A DNA stretch of 64,000 nucleotides from Occultella kanbiaonis (GTDB taxonomy: Bacteria > Actinomycetota > Actinomycetes > Actinomycetales > Beutenbergiaceae), in NCBI RefSeq assembly GCF_009708215.1, contig NZ_CP046175.1, positions 4,464,001 to 4,528,000 of the forward strand, written 5' to 3'. This document shows, piece by piece, positions 44,932-53,346 of this stretch; position 1 is the stretch's first letter, and each line of letters begins with the position of its first letter. Made by a program: the position numbers and the translations under genes. The notes beneath the pieces are model-generated. The model was not told the DNA's origin. It did no database searches and was given only the letters and a program-made list of their open reading frames with translations.

Positions 44932-46152
44932 CTACCGGGCCTGCGGGAGGTGGGCGACGAGCACCGGCCCGGAGGACCGCACCCTGAGCGGGCCGTCCGC
45001 GGCGGAGACGAACGCGCTCTGCCCCGTCGAGAGGGTCATTCCCCCGGTGTCGGTGGTCAACGAGACGGTCGCCCGGCCACCCGGGCCGGCATCGGCCTCC
45101 GGCGCCCACCGATGCAGGCACACCACCAGGCGCGGCCCGTGCGCGGGCCCGGGCACCGGCCCGGGTGCGCCCGGCGACGCCCACAACCCCAGATCACCGG
45201 CAGGCGACGCGAACACTGAAGCGACGCCGTCGGGCACTGCCTCGAGCCGTGGCGGCTCGCCGACGGTCAGGCCGGCGATCCGCAGCACCTGCCGCAGGTC
45301 CACGTGCTCCAGGCTCAGGCCCGCGCGAACCACGTTGCCGGAGGACGCCGTCAGTTCCAGACCCATCCCACTCAGGTAGCCGTGGATCATCCCGGGCGGC
45401 AGGTACCGGACCTCGCCGGGCTCCATCCGGACCTGGTTCAGGAGCAGCGCCAGGACCACCCCGACGTCACCGGGGTGGTGTTCGGCGAGGAGGGTGACCA
45501 GGCCGGCATCGGGATGCTCGGGGTGCTCCCGAGCGGCCCGGGCGAGACCCCCGGCGATCTGCCGCTGTTTCGTCGCGCTCGACGCGAGCAGGGTGGTGAG
45601 CGCGTAGAGCAGCTCGTCGCCGGGACCGGCCTGCGTCAGCGCGGAGACGATCGGGGCCAGGATCGACAGGTCCCAGCCGGCCAGCGACGCGTGGATCGCC
45701 GGCACCGGCCGGAACCCGGCGAGCATCCGCACGCCTGAGAACGCATGGATCAGTCCCGGACGGGCGGAGTCGTCCGGGTAGAGGCGCTGCGGGGCGTAGG
45801 CATCGACGCCGGCCGCCTCCTCGCGGGCGTGGCCGACCCGTGCCTGGGTGGCGTCTGGGCACACCTGCAGCGGCAGCGGTGCCCTGGTGGCGAGCAGACG
45901 CGCCTCGAACGGCAGCCGGCGGCCGCCGTCACGGGTGGCCGCGTCCCCGAGCGTCGCGGCCGGGTGCGCCGCGACGAACCGGTCCAGCCGGACCGCGTGG
46001 CCGCCCTCGATGAGCTGCGAGGACTCCTCACCGTGGGCGCCGATCCGCACCTCGGCGAGCGGGTGCCCGTCCGTCGGCACGCCGAGCAGGCGCTGGAGCA
46101 GGTCCCCGGAGCCCCAGCGGTAGCGCAGCAGCGGATTGGTGAGCAGGTGCAC
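44932..46152 (-). CDS. manA: Mannose-6-phosphate isomerase (class I) homologue with altered metal ligands
   Basis: 406 residues, cupin-type class I PMI pattern: YRWGSGDLLQRLLG at the start, AEVRIGAH, LPFEARLLATRAPLPLQVCPD, and PPGMIHGYLSGMGLELTASSGNVVRAGL. In E. coli ManA zinc is held by Gln97, His99, Glu134 and His255. Here the equivalents are Gln96, Cys98, Gly133 (SARPG in place of NHKPE) and His257. His to Cys may still bind metal; loss of the Glu is more serious. It may be inactive or changed in function. Start GTG 46152; it lies 8 bp after the phosphodiesterase stop. Confidence 0.82.
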   Translation of the reverse strand: MHLLTNPLLRYRWGSGDLLQRLLGVPTDGHPLAEVRIGAHGEESSQLIEGGHAVRLDRFVAAHPAATLGDAATRDGGRRLPFEARLLATRAPLPLQVCPDATQARVGHAREEAAGVDAYAPQRLYPDDSARPGLIHAFSGVRMLAGFRPVPAIHASLAGWDLSILAPIVSALTQAGPGDELLYALTTLLASSATKQRQIAGGLARAAREHPEHPDAGLVTLLAEHHPGDVGVVLALLLNQVRMEPGEVRYLPPGMIHGYLSGMGLELTASSGNVVRAGLSLEHVDLRQVLRIAGLTVGEPPRLEAVPDGVASVFASPAGDLGLWASPGAPGPVPGPAHGPRLVVCLHRWAPEADAGPGGRATVSLTTDTGGMTLSTGQSAFVSAADGPLRVRSSGPVLVAHLPQAR

Positions 46153-46160
46153 GGCAGGAG

Positions 46161-47096
46161 TCAGCGGACTTCGTGCAGGACCTGGGCGTCGCGGATGTAC
46201 ATGCCGGCCGCGGCGAGCCGTTCGGCGGTGACGTTCGCGTCCACGTGCGCGCCGACGGTGGCGCCGCCGCCCATCGGGACCACCGAGTGCAGGATCGTGT
46301 CGGCGTAGACGTGCACGAGGTTGAAGGCCTGAGCGCCGTCACGGCCGCGGGTGCCCCGGTCCGGGGTCTGCAGGTCCTGGGTGTAGCAGGTGGCCGACGC
46401 CACCGACACCGGGATCCCGGCGAAGGTGGACGTGGACGAGTAGTGGTAGTGCCCGGCCAGGATGGCGCGCACGTCCGTGCCGGTCAGGACCGCGGCGAGC
46501 GCCTCCTGGTCGCGCAGCTCGAACGTGACGAGCAGGTCCATCACGCACGGAGCCGGCGGGTGGTGCAGGGCGAGGACGGTGCCCTCCGGAGCGGGCTCGG
46601 CGAGCACCGCGGCCAGCCACTCGAGCTGGGCCGGGGTGATCTCACCGTGGTGGCGGCCCGGCACCGTGGAGTCGAGGACGACGATGCGCAGCCCGCCGAG
46701 CATGACCACCCGGTCGTAGGGCTCGGTGAGATCCGCCTCGGACCCGTCGGCCGGTGCGTCCAGGAGGGTGCGCCGCATGGTGGCCCGGTCGTCGTGGTTG
46801 CCCATCACCCAGATCAGCTCGGCGCCGAGGCGCTCCGCCACGGGCGCCACGATCCCGCGCAGGATGCGGTACGCCTCCTCCTCGCCCCGGTCCGCGAGGT
46901 CCCCGGTGAAGATCAGCGCCTCGGGGCGCAGGTTGGTGGCCGCCAGGTCCGCGAGCAGGGCCTCGAGGTGGTCACGCATCGGCGCCACGCCGTGCAGCAG
47001 CTCACCCTCCGGCAGGAAGTGGGTGTCGGACAGGTGCACCAGCACGTGGTTCGGGTGCGGGTACTCGGCGGCGCGCAGAGGCAGTGAGGAGGTCAC
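46161..47096 (-). CDS. cpdA: Metallophosphoesterase (CpdA/Rv0805-like 3',5'-cyclic nucleotide phosphodiesterase)
   Basis: 311 residues with all calcineurin-like motifs in order: DTHF, GDLADRG, GNHDDR, LHHPPAP and GHYHYSS. The size and the insert match the class III cyclic nucleotide phosphodiesterases such as mycobacterial Rv0805. It would hydrolyse cAMP or a related phosphodiester using two metals. I chose the GTG at 47096; the frame stays open to a GTG at 47141, and neither has a strong ribosome binding site. Confidence 0.87.
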   Translation of the reverse strand: MTSSLPLRAAEYPHPNHVLVHLSDTHFLPEGELLHGVAPMRDHLEALLADLAATNLRPEALIFTGDLADRGEEEAYRILRGIVAPVAERLGAELIWVMGNHDDRATMRRTLLDAPADGSEADLTEPYDRVVMLGGLRIVVLDSTVPGRHHGEITPAQLEWLAAVLAEPAPEGTVLALHHPPAPCVMDLLVTFELRDQEALAAVLTGTDVRAILAGHYHYSSTSTFAGIPVSVASATCYTQDLQTPDRGTRGRDGAQAFNLVHVYADTILHSVVPMGGGATVGAHVDANVTAERLAAAGMYIRDAQVLHEVR

Positions 47097-47204
47097 GGGT
47101 CCGAGTGTGGTGCACCCGTCGAACCGCGAGTTGAACGGCACATGAACAGCCCGGACCGGTCCGGGCCGGCGTGGTCTCGGTCGCCCGGCTCGGCCGGCGC
47201 GGCG

Positions 47205-48050
47205 TCAGCTCAGGACGACGGCGGCCGCCTGCTCCCAGCGCTCGCGCCAGTCCCCGATCGGCTCGACGCCGATCGCCGTCAGCGCGGTGTGGTCGAGCAC
47301 GGACCAGGCCGGGCGGGGCGCCGGGCGCGCGAACGAGGCCGAGTCCGTCGGCGTCACCTTCGCCGGGTCGTGGCCGGCGGAGGCCACGACGGCGCGGGCG
47401 AAGTCGAACCAGGACGCCTGCCCCGCGGAGGTGGCGTGGTAGGTGCCGGTCGGGGCGTCCGCGGCGATCAGCGCGGCGATCAGACGCGCGACGTCCACGG
47501 TCCAGGTGGGCTGGCCGACCTGGTCGTCGACGACGCTGAGCGAGTCCTTCTCGGCGGCGAGGCGGGCCATCGTCGCGGCGAAGTTCGGGCCGTGTGCGCC
47601 GTACAGCCAGGCGATCCGCAGGATCCAGTGCTCGGGCGCTTCGGCGCGCACGGCCCACTCCCCCGCGGCCTTCGTGCGTCCGTACGCGGACCGGGGGGCG
47701 ATCGGCGCGTCCTCGGCATACGGTTCGGCAGCGTCGCCGGCGAACACGTAGTCGGTGGAGATCTGCACGAGCCGGGCGCCGGCCGCGGCGCAGGCACGGG
47801 CCAGGTTCGCCGGGCCGACGGCGTTCGCGGTGAACGCGTCCGCCTCGGCGGTCTCGGCCGCGTCGACGGCGGTCCAGGCCGCGCAGTTGACCACCAGGTC
47901 CGCACCGGCGAGGGCCTCGGGGGTGATCGGGCCGGCCGTGATGTCCAGCTCCGCCCGCGAGCGCGGCAGCACGTCATGCCCCGCGTCGCGCAGGACCGTC
48001 ACGACGTCGGTGCCGAGCATGCCGGACGCGCCGGTGACCAGGATCTGCAC
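47205..48050 (-). CDS. rmlD: dTDP-4-dehydrorhamnose reductase RmlD
   Basis: 281 residues, extended SDR. NAD(P) motif TGASGMLG (6-13), VVNCAAWTAVDAAE, STDYVFAGDA, catalytic Tyr and Lys in SAYGRTKAAGE and ILRIAWLYGAHGPNF mark RmlD, which makes dTDP-L-rhamnose for cell-wall polymers. The other rml genes are not in the window. A perfect 18-bp palindrome (GCCCGGACCGGTCCGGGC, 47149-47166) lies after its stop and may be its terminator. Confidence 0.92.
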   Translation of the reverse strand: MQILVTGASGMLGTDVVTVLRDAGHDVLPRSRAELDITAGPITPEALAGADLVVNCAAWTAVDAAETAEADAFTANAVGPANLARACAAAGARLVQISTDYVFAGDAAEPYAEDAPIAPRSAYGRTKAAGEWAVRAEAPEHWILRIAWLYGAHGPNFAATMARLAAEKDSLSVVDDQVGQPTWTVDVARLIAALIAADAPTGTYHATSAGQASWFDFARAVVASAGHDPAKVTPTDSASFARPAPRPAWSVLDHTALTAIGVEPIGDWRERWEQAAAVVLS

Positions 48051-48103
48051 GTGTTCTCCCTGTAGTCCGTGCCGGGACAGGTCCGTCGACGGCAGCGTCC
48101 ACT

Positions 48104-48787
48104 CTAGCCGTTGGCCCCGGTGCCGCCGTCCCCCTCGGCATCGCCGGTCCCGTCCGCGGACCCGGTGGGATCGGCGTCCGCGAGGAGCTCACGCAGGTCC
48201 GTGAGCTCCTCTGGCTGGGCCGTGACGATCTGCTCGGCGAGGGCCTCGAGCTCCGGGCTGGTGCCGGTGGTCAGCACCTCCTCGGCGAGGGCCAGGGTGG
48301 CCTCGTGATGGGCGATCATCGCGTTCAGGTAGATGACGCTCGCCTCGGAGCCGGTGCCAACGAACAGCTCCTGCAGTTCCTCCGGCGTGAGCATCCCGGT
48401 GAGGGTGCCGGCCGCCGCGGGGTCGGCGGGCTCCTCGCCCCAGGCGACCAGCAGCAGCTGGAGGTCCTCGCTCTCGCGGCCCTGCACGTTGCTCAGGGTC
48501 CCGGCCAGCACGAGCACGTCCTGCGGCACTCCGGCCTTGCTGAGGATCGCCTGGTGCATCTGCGAACTCTGCGCGTGGTAGGCCCGGATCGCGTTCGCGA
48601 AGTCGATGTCCGCCTGGTTGCCCGGCTCGGGCTCGGCGGTGGACTGCTCGGCGCTCGGGCTCGCCGCGGTCTGTTCGCCGGCGGTCTCAGTGGCCGACGG
48701 GGACGTCTGGGGCGACGGGTCCGTGCAGCCCACCAGGAGCCCGAGGGCGAGGGCGGCGACTGCACACTGGACAAGACGGCGCGTCAT
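48104..48787 (-). CDS. DUF305 family lipoprotein
   Basis: 227 residues. Signal peptide with lipobox LLVGC, so it is a lipoprotein with the Cys at about residue 21. A Ser/Thr/Glu-rich linker follows, then a DUF305 ferritin-like helical bundle. The second half shows the classic YLNAMIAHHEATLALAEEVL. The first motif is weak (DFANAIRAYHAQSSQMHQ). DUF305 proteins are linked to metal (copper) handling by some authors, but this is not established. The tail is Gly/Asp-rich. Confidence 0.85.
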   Translation of the reverse strand: MTRRLVQCAVAALALGLLVGCTDPSPQTSPSATETAGEQTAASPSAEQSTAEPEPGNQADIDFANAIRAYHAQSSQMHQAILSKAGVPQDVLVLAGTLSNVQGRESEDLQLLLVAWGEEPADPAAAGTLTGMLTPEELQELFVGTGSEASVIYLNAMIAHHEATLALAEEVLTTGTSPELEALAEQIVTAQPEELTDLRELLADADPTGSADGTGDAEGDGGTGANG

Positions 48788-48865
48788 GACGGTCCTTCGT
48801 TTCCCACGCCCCGGTTCGCACGGTGCGGGGGGCAGGCCCACCCTAACGGCCGCCGGCCGGCCGGC

Positions 48866-49246
48866 TCAGTCGACGAGCCGGGAGGAGTCGAGCGAGTCGC
48901 TGATGGCGGAGCTGATCCGGGCGTAGAGCGCGTCGGCCCCGTGGAGCAGGTCCCGGTACTGCTCGGGCAGGTCCCCGGTCGCGAACACGGCCAGCTCCGG
49001 CCGGCGCGTGACCCTGCCGCGCTTGTTCACGGCGACCCCGACGGCCGTCACCTCGTAGCGCCACCGGGGCTCGTCCAGCGGCCGCCCGGCGTCATCGGTC
49101 CCGACCAGGGAGATCGCCTCGATGAGCTCGTCGACGAGGAGCTCGGTGCCCCAGCGCGGATGCGTCAACCGCTCCCGGAGCTGCTCCGGGAGCGCGTGCA
49201 CGAACGTCGCCGACGCCCGGACCGTGGTCGCAGGTTCCGCGCTCAT
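48866..49246 (-). CDS. Conserved hypothetical protein
   Basis: 126 residues, no recognised domain. The composition and codon use are normal for the genome. A basic HPRWGTELLVDELIEAISLV segment and a beta-rich middle (RWRYEVTAVGVAVNKRGRV) suggest a small soluble alpha/beta protein. The ATG at 49246 is chosen because it removes an unlikely 39-residue lead. Confidence 0.65.
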   Translation of the reverse strand: MSAEPATTVRASATFVHALPEQLRERLTHPRWGTELLVDELIEAISLVGTDDAGRPLDEPRWRYEVTAVGVAVNKRGRVTRRPELAVFATGDLPEQYRDLLHGADALYARISSAISDSLDSSRLVD

Positions 49247-49432
49247 CGGATCCGACCCAGCCCTTCGCACCCGGAGGCGTCCATTGCACAATCCTTCGTC
49301 TCGATCGGGCCGGACACGCGCCCCTGCATCGGCCCCACCCGCCACGATACTTGCGTACGGCACCGGAAGCGCAACCCGAGCCCCACCGGGTTCGGTTGAT
49401 CTGGGGGTGATTGGCCGGTTCGGTCCACCCGT

Positions 49433-50122
49433 TCACCCCACCGCGGGCTCGCGAAGCGTGATCTGCAGGCCGCGGGCGCGGTCGAGGACGTCGCTCAGCA
49501 CCCGTAGCCGCGGGTCCGGCACGTCGTGGAAGGACCGCCGCGGCAGGTCGGTGAGGACGGTCAGCCGCGGGTCCTCCAGCACCTGCGCGGCCAGGGCACG
49601 GTCGCCGCCGAGGACCATCCCGGCGGAGCCCGCGCCCGCCGCCGGGAGGGCATGCTCGCCGAGGATGCGCACGACGTGCCCGACGACGGCGGTGACGAGC
49701 TCGTCGGCCTGGTTGCCCCGCCGTCGGGCGAACCGCTGCTGCGACCAGCCGCCCGCGGCCGTGCGCGACTGCACGTAGCGGGTGCCGCTCTTGTGGGCGA
49801 GCAGGTCGGCGCCGTGCGCCCGCCCGACGGCGTATCCGCCTCGCCGGACCAGGATCAGCACGAGGTCGGTCGGGCCGTGCGCCCAGCCGGGTACGTCGGC
49901 GAGAGCGGTGGGCGGCTCACCCGGCCACGCGGTCAGCGCCGCCGTGGCGCCGTCCGCACCGAGCAGCGTGACGCCGTCCGGTCCCGGCAGGTCCCCCACC
50001 GTCGCACCGGGCCCACCGCCCAGGACCACCTCGGCGCCACCGTGCCGCTCGCCGAAGCCGGCCACCCAGCGCCCGACGCGCGCGCCCGGCACCTCGACGC
50101 GGCGTTCGGGCTGGGCTGGCAC
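49433..50122 (-). CDS. acVLRF1-family peptidyl-tRNA hydrolase (Vms1/eRF1-like)
   Basis: 229 residues. The segment SRTAAGGWSQQRFARRRGNQA is the loop of the VLRF1 domain shared with eukaryotic Vms1/ANKZF1, which releases nascent chains from stalled ribosomes. The Gln in this loop is the catalytic candidate. Actinobacterial members (acVLRF1) are thought to act in ribosome rescue. It starts at a GTG (50122) and lies 63 bp from the next gene downstream. Confidence 0.82.
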   Translation of the reverse strand: MPAQPERRVEVPGARVGRWVAGFGERHGGAEVVLGGGPGATVGDLPGPDGVTLLGADGATAALTAWPGEPPTALADVPGWAHGPTDLVLILVRRGGYAVGRAHGADLLAHKSGTRYVQSRTAAGGWSQQRFARRRGNQADELVTAVVGHVVRILGEHALPAAGAGSAGMVLGGDRALAAQVLEDPRLTVLTDLPRRSFHDVPDPRLRVLSDVLDRARGLQITLREPAVG

Positions 50123-50185
50123 CCACCGATCATGTCAGGTGCCCCGACCTGCCCGGGCGACCGGCCGCCGTCGGGCCGGGCGGCG

Positions 50186-50785
50186 TCAGTGGGCGCGGCG
50201 ACGCAGCGCCGTCAGCAGATCCGAGAGCGCCGGGGCAGGGTCGGCATGCACGGCGTCGGTGTCGGTGCGGTAGCGGTGCACCCGCAGCCGCCCGTGCACC
50301 CTCGTGGTGTCCTCGGTCCACTCCGGGAGCCGGACCAAGTCACCGACGGCGCGTGGGTCCACCGCGGTCCGAGTGGCGGTGGTGGCGCCGGAGGCGTCCG
50401 TGGTGAGCGTGACGTCGCGCAGCTCACCGGTGCGGAGCAGCCAGAACTCATGGACCTGACGCGAGGCGTCCGCTCCGAGGCGCGCGCCCTTGTTGTCGGT
50501 GACGAAGTGCTCCTCCACCAGGGCGGTGGTCACCCGCCAGCCGCCGATGGGTTCCCGGCGTTCCAGGGTCGGGACCAGCACGGACTCGCCGAGTTCGTGC
50601 CACCCGAACTGCTCGGCAGCACGCGGTGCCCGGTACTCCTGGGACACCCACTCGTCCTGCGGCACCCGGGCCGCCTCCAACTCGTGCGCGACCTTGCGCG
50701 CGAACGCGAGCACATGAGTGAACGCGACCGGGTCGTTCGGCTCCGCCGCGGTCAGATCGCTGGGTTGTTCGACCGTCTCCGACAT
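50186..50785 (-). CDS. Conserved hypothetical protein
   Basis: 199 residues, no domain I can name. It begins MSETVEQPSDLTAAEPNDPV and is soluble, with a beta-rich middle (HEFWLLRTGELRDVTLTTDASGATTATRTAV) and a basic C-terminus. The ATG at 50785 follows AGGAGG, a strong ribosome binding site that decides the start. It lies downstream of a pair of 61-bp repeats. Confidence 0.7.
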   Translation of the reverse strand: MSETVEQPSDLTAAEPNDPVAFTHVLAFARKVAHELEAARVPQDEWVSQEYRAPRAAEQFGWHELGESVLVPTLERREPIGGWRVTTALVEEHFVTDNKGARLGADASRQVHEFWLLRTGELRDVTLTTDASGATTATRTAVDPRAVGDLVRLPEWTEDTTRVHGRLRVHRYRTDTDAVHADPAPALSDLLTALRRRAH

Positions 50786-50884
50786 GACGCCTCCTGCTGT
50801 GGTGGCTCCACTTTCGAGTCTCCCACAGGGGCGCCCACGGCGCAGGTCGCTCCTGCCCAGGCGGCGTGGCTCGCCGGGCGCCTC

Positions 50885-50945
50885 GTTCCCCTGACTCGAA
50901 AGGCGGGTCGCGTGCACAACCATCGACAGTTCACGTCAGCGGAAC
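50885..50945. repeat. 61-bp palindromic direct repeat, copy 1
   Basis: Begins GTTCCCCTGACTCGAAA and ends GTCAGCGGAAC, so the ends are inverted repeats (11 bp with one mismatch). The middle includes GCGGGTCGC and CCATCGACAGTTC. Copy 2 is 74 bp downstream. It lies in the intergenic region before the hypothetical gene. Confidence 0.85.
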
Positions 50946-50958
50946 CCCCGGGCGCCAC

Positions 50959-51019
50959 GTTCCCCTGACTCGAAAAGCGGGTCGCATGCGGAGCCATCGA
51001 CAGTTCGGGTCAGCGGAAC
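50959..51019. repeat. 61-bp palindromic direct repeat, copy 2
   Basis: Same 61-bp element as copy 1 with about 7 differences. Its last 10 bp cover the stop codon of the 2-phosphosulfolactate phosphatase-like gene, so the element has been recruited into that coding end. Confidence 0.85.
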
Positions 51020-51834
51020 GGATCGGCCGGGACGAACCCATGGCCCTCGGCGAGTGCGCCGGCGAGCAGGGGGACGACGTCGGATCCGCCCACCTCGGCG
51101 GCGATACGCACGTCCTCGGCGTGGCCAGCGGCGATCAGTTCGCGCCCGCTCGCAAGGTCGGCCAGCAGCGCCGGCCAGCCGGCGCCGTCGGCCGCGGCGC
51201 GCGCCTCGAGAAACGCAGCCCGGGCCACCCGCGCCTCGGGTGAGCACACCCCGGGCGCACCTGCCGACGCGGCCGCACCACCGCCGTCGGGCAGTTCCTC
51301 GGCGACGGCGTCGATCACGGCACCGGCGCCCCAGAGGTCCTCCACCGCCGGGCGCAGCGTGTCGTCCGGCCACCGCTCACCGGCCGCGACGACCAGGATG
51401 CCGACGCCTCGGCTGGCGGCCCACCGACCGACCGCGGTCGCGTTGCGCAGGCAGCCGGCCAGCACCTGCGCGCCTGCGGACTGCAGCGAGAAGGAGATCG
51501 TGGCGCCGTTCGGTGACGGCAGCACGACGCGCCGGACGCCCTCAGCGCTGCGCAGGGAACCGGGGGCGAGGGTGATCCGGCCGGGTCCCGCCTCGTCCCG
51601 GTGGACGGCGAGTTCGGCGTCGTGGCGCAGGGCGTACTCGGCGGCGTCGGCACGCGCCCAGGGGTAGGGCAGCACCGTGATGCCGCGGTCCGCGGCCACC
51701 GAGACGGCAGTGCTGAAGCTCAGCACGTCCACCACCACCGCGATCTCGCCGGGCCGGATCAGCGCCGCCCCGGCCCGGCCCCACTCGAAGCGGACGCGAG
51801 CACCCGCCTGGGTGTGGCCGGCGTCGGGAGTCAT
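51010..51834 (-). CDS. 2-phosphosulfolactate phosphatase family protein (ComB-like)
   Basis: 274 residues with the ComB pattern: FEWGRAGAALI, VVVDVLSFSTAVSVA, LPSPNGATISF, VLAGCLRNATAV and VVAAGERW. In methanogens ComB removes phosphate from 2-phospho-3-sulfolactate in coenzyme M synthesis. Actinobacteria do not make coenzyme M, so the real substrate here is unknown. The ATG overlaps the MFS stop by 4 nt. The repeat copy 2 forms its C-terminus. Confidence 0.85.
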   Translation of the reverse strand: MTPDAGHTQAGARVRFEWGRAGAALIRPGEIAVVVDVLSFSTAVSVAADRGITVLPYPWARADAAEYALRHDAELAVHRDEAGPGRITLAPGSLRSAEGVRRVVLPSPNGATISFSLQSAGAQVLAGCLRNATAVGRWAASRGVGILVVAAGERWPDDTLRPAVEDLWGAGAVIDAVAEELPDGGGAAASAGAPGVCSPEARVARAAFLEARAAADGAGWPALLADLASGRELIAAGHAEDVRIAAEVGGSDVVPLLAGALAEGHGFVPADPFR

Positions 51835-53063
51835 AGGATCCCGGCCCGACGGCGGGTGGTCCGGTTCGCGTGCACGGACCAGCGGGGCACCCAGCGCCAG
51901 AGCGCGAGCGCCGCCACGGCGCCGAGAGCGCCCATCGTCCCGATCCCGGCCGCGAGGGACCCGAGCGCCGTGCCGGCCGAGACCACGAGCGGGCCGGAGG
52001 CGCTGCCGGAGTCGGAGAACAGCCGCCAGATGCCGAGGTACTGCGCACGTTCACCCGGTGGTGCGGTGTCCGCGCCGAGCGTCATCAGGATGCCGGAGCC
52101 GATGCCGTTTCCGAAGCCCATGATCATGGCGACGATGCTGACACTGACGAGGCCGTCGGTGAAGGTCAGGGCGATCATCGCGGCGCCCATCACGAGCATG
52201 GACGGGATCGCCACCCAGAGCCGGCCGTACCGGTCCATGACCTTGCCGGCGGGGTAGAACAGGAGCATGTCGATGGCGCCGGAGATTCCGAACACCAGGG
52301 CGGTCGCGGAGGGCTCGAAGCCGAGGTGCTCGGTCCACAGCGGCAGCACCGTCTGGCGGGCGCCCCGGACCGCGCCGATGAGCAGCACGGCGACGCCGAG
52401 GGTGCGGAACACGGGCAGGTACTCGCGCAGCACGGCCCGCATCGGGCGGCGCGGCGCGGCGTCCCGGGCGGCCACGGTGCGCTCGTGGGCCACCTCCGGC
52501 GCGACGATCACCACGATCGCCGCGGCCAGGGACGTGCCCACCCCGAGCCAGTAGGCGTTCGCGGTGTCCGCGCCGCCGTGGATCAGGGCGGCGCCGGCGA
52601 ACGGGCCGATGAACAGACCGATCCGAGCGACCCCGCCGAGCGTGGACAGCGCCCTGGCCCGGCGCAGCGGGTGGATCACCTCGGTCAGGTAGGACTGCCT
52701 GGCGAGGGTGTAGACGGAGTTCGTGGCCCCGACCAGCAGCACGCCCGCACCGATCACGATGAGGTTGGGTGCGAGAGCGAGGGTGGCCATGCCGGCCATC
52801 GCGACGATCGAGGAGCCGATCATGGCCTTGCGGTCGCCGAACCGGGCCGCGAGCATCCCGGCGGGCACGTCGGCGAGGATCTGCCCGATCGGCAGCAGGG
52901 CGGCCACCAGGGCCGCGGTGGCCAGGTCCGCGCCGAGGCCGATCGCAGTGACGGCGATCAGCGGCAGCATCGCCCCGACGCCGATCTCGAACAGCAGCGA
53001 GGGCAGGTACACGCCAGGGATCATCGTCCGCAGGGACGTGGTGTGTTCGGGGGTCGGTGTCAT
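51831..53063 (-). CDS. MFS transporter
   Basis: 410 residues, 12 membrane helices. The A-loop AGMLAARFGDRKAMIGSSI and the second-half loop AGKVMDRYGRLWVAIPSML are standard MFS_1 features. It is of the drug/metabolite efflux type, substrate unknown. The ATG at 53063 is used; the frame extends to a GTG at 53084. It is first in a two-gene unit with the ComB-like gene. Confidence 0.9.
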   Translation of the reverse strand: MTPTPEHTTSLRTMIPGVYLPSLLFEIGVGAMLPLIAVTAIGLGADLATAALVAALLPIGQILADVPAGMLAARFGDRKAMIGSSIVAMAGMATLALAPNLIVIGAGVLLVGATNSVYTLARQSYLTEVIHPLRRARALSTLGGVARIGLFIGPFAGAALIHGGADTANAYWLGVGTSLAAAIVVIVAPEVAHERTVAARDAAPRRPMRAVLREYLPVFRTLGVAVLLIGAVRGARQTVLPLWTEHLGFEPSATALVFGISGAIDMLLFYPAGKVMDRYGRLWVAIPSMLVMGAAMIALTFTDGLVSVSIVAMIMGFGNGIGSGILMTLGADTAPPGERAQYLGIWRLFSDSGSASGPLVVSAGTALGSLAAGIGTMGALGAVAALALWRWVPRWSVHANRTTRRRAGIL

Positions 53064-53346
53064 CGCGGGGCCATCGTCTCGCACCCGGATGGCCGGGCGC
53101 AGAGGGGGTCATTGGTCAAGACGGGTGGCGCGACGTGGCCACCAACGCCGCGGCGACATGCGATCCCAACCCACCGAGCTGAGGTCATGATGCCGCGTGT
53201 CCGGGGTGCGCTCCCACGTGCGCGGGCCTAGATTGGGTCCGGGGCAGACAGGCTGCGGATTACATGCCAATGCCCGTCGGCTCACGCTCGATTCCAGCCA
53301 CTAGTCTTTGTGGATATTCAGAAATCTGGGGGAATGAGATCAGCCG

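Noticed and set aside
47149-47166. Perfect palindrome GCCCGGACCGGTCCGGGC as an operator
   Set aside because: It sits downstream of rmlD and upstream of nothing convincing; more likely a terminator, and it lacks a U tract, so it is only mentioned under rmlD.
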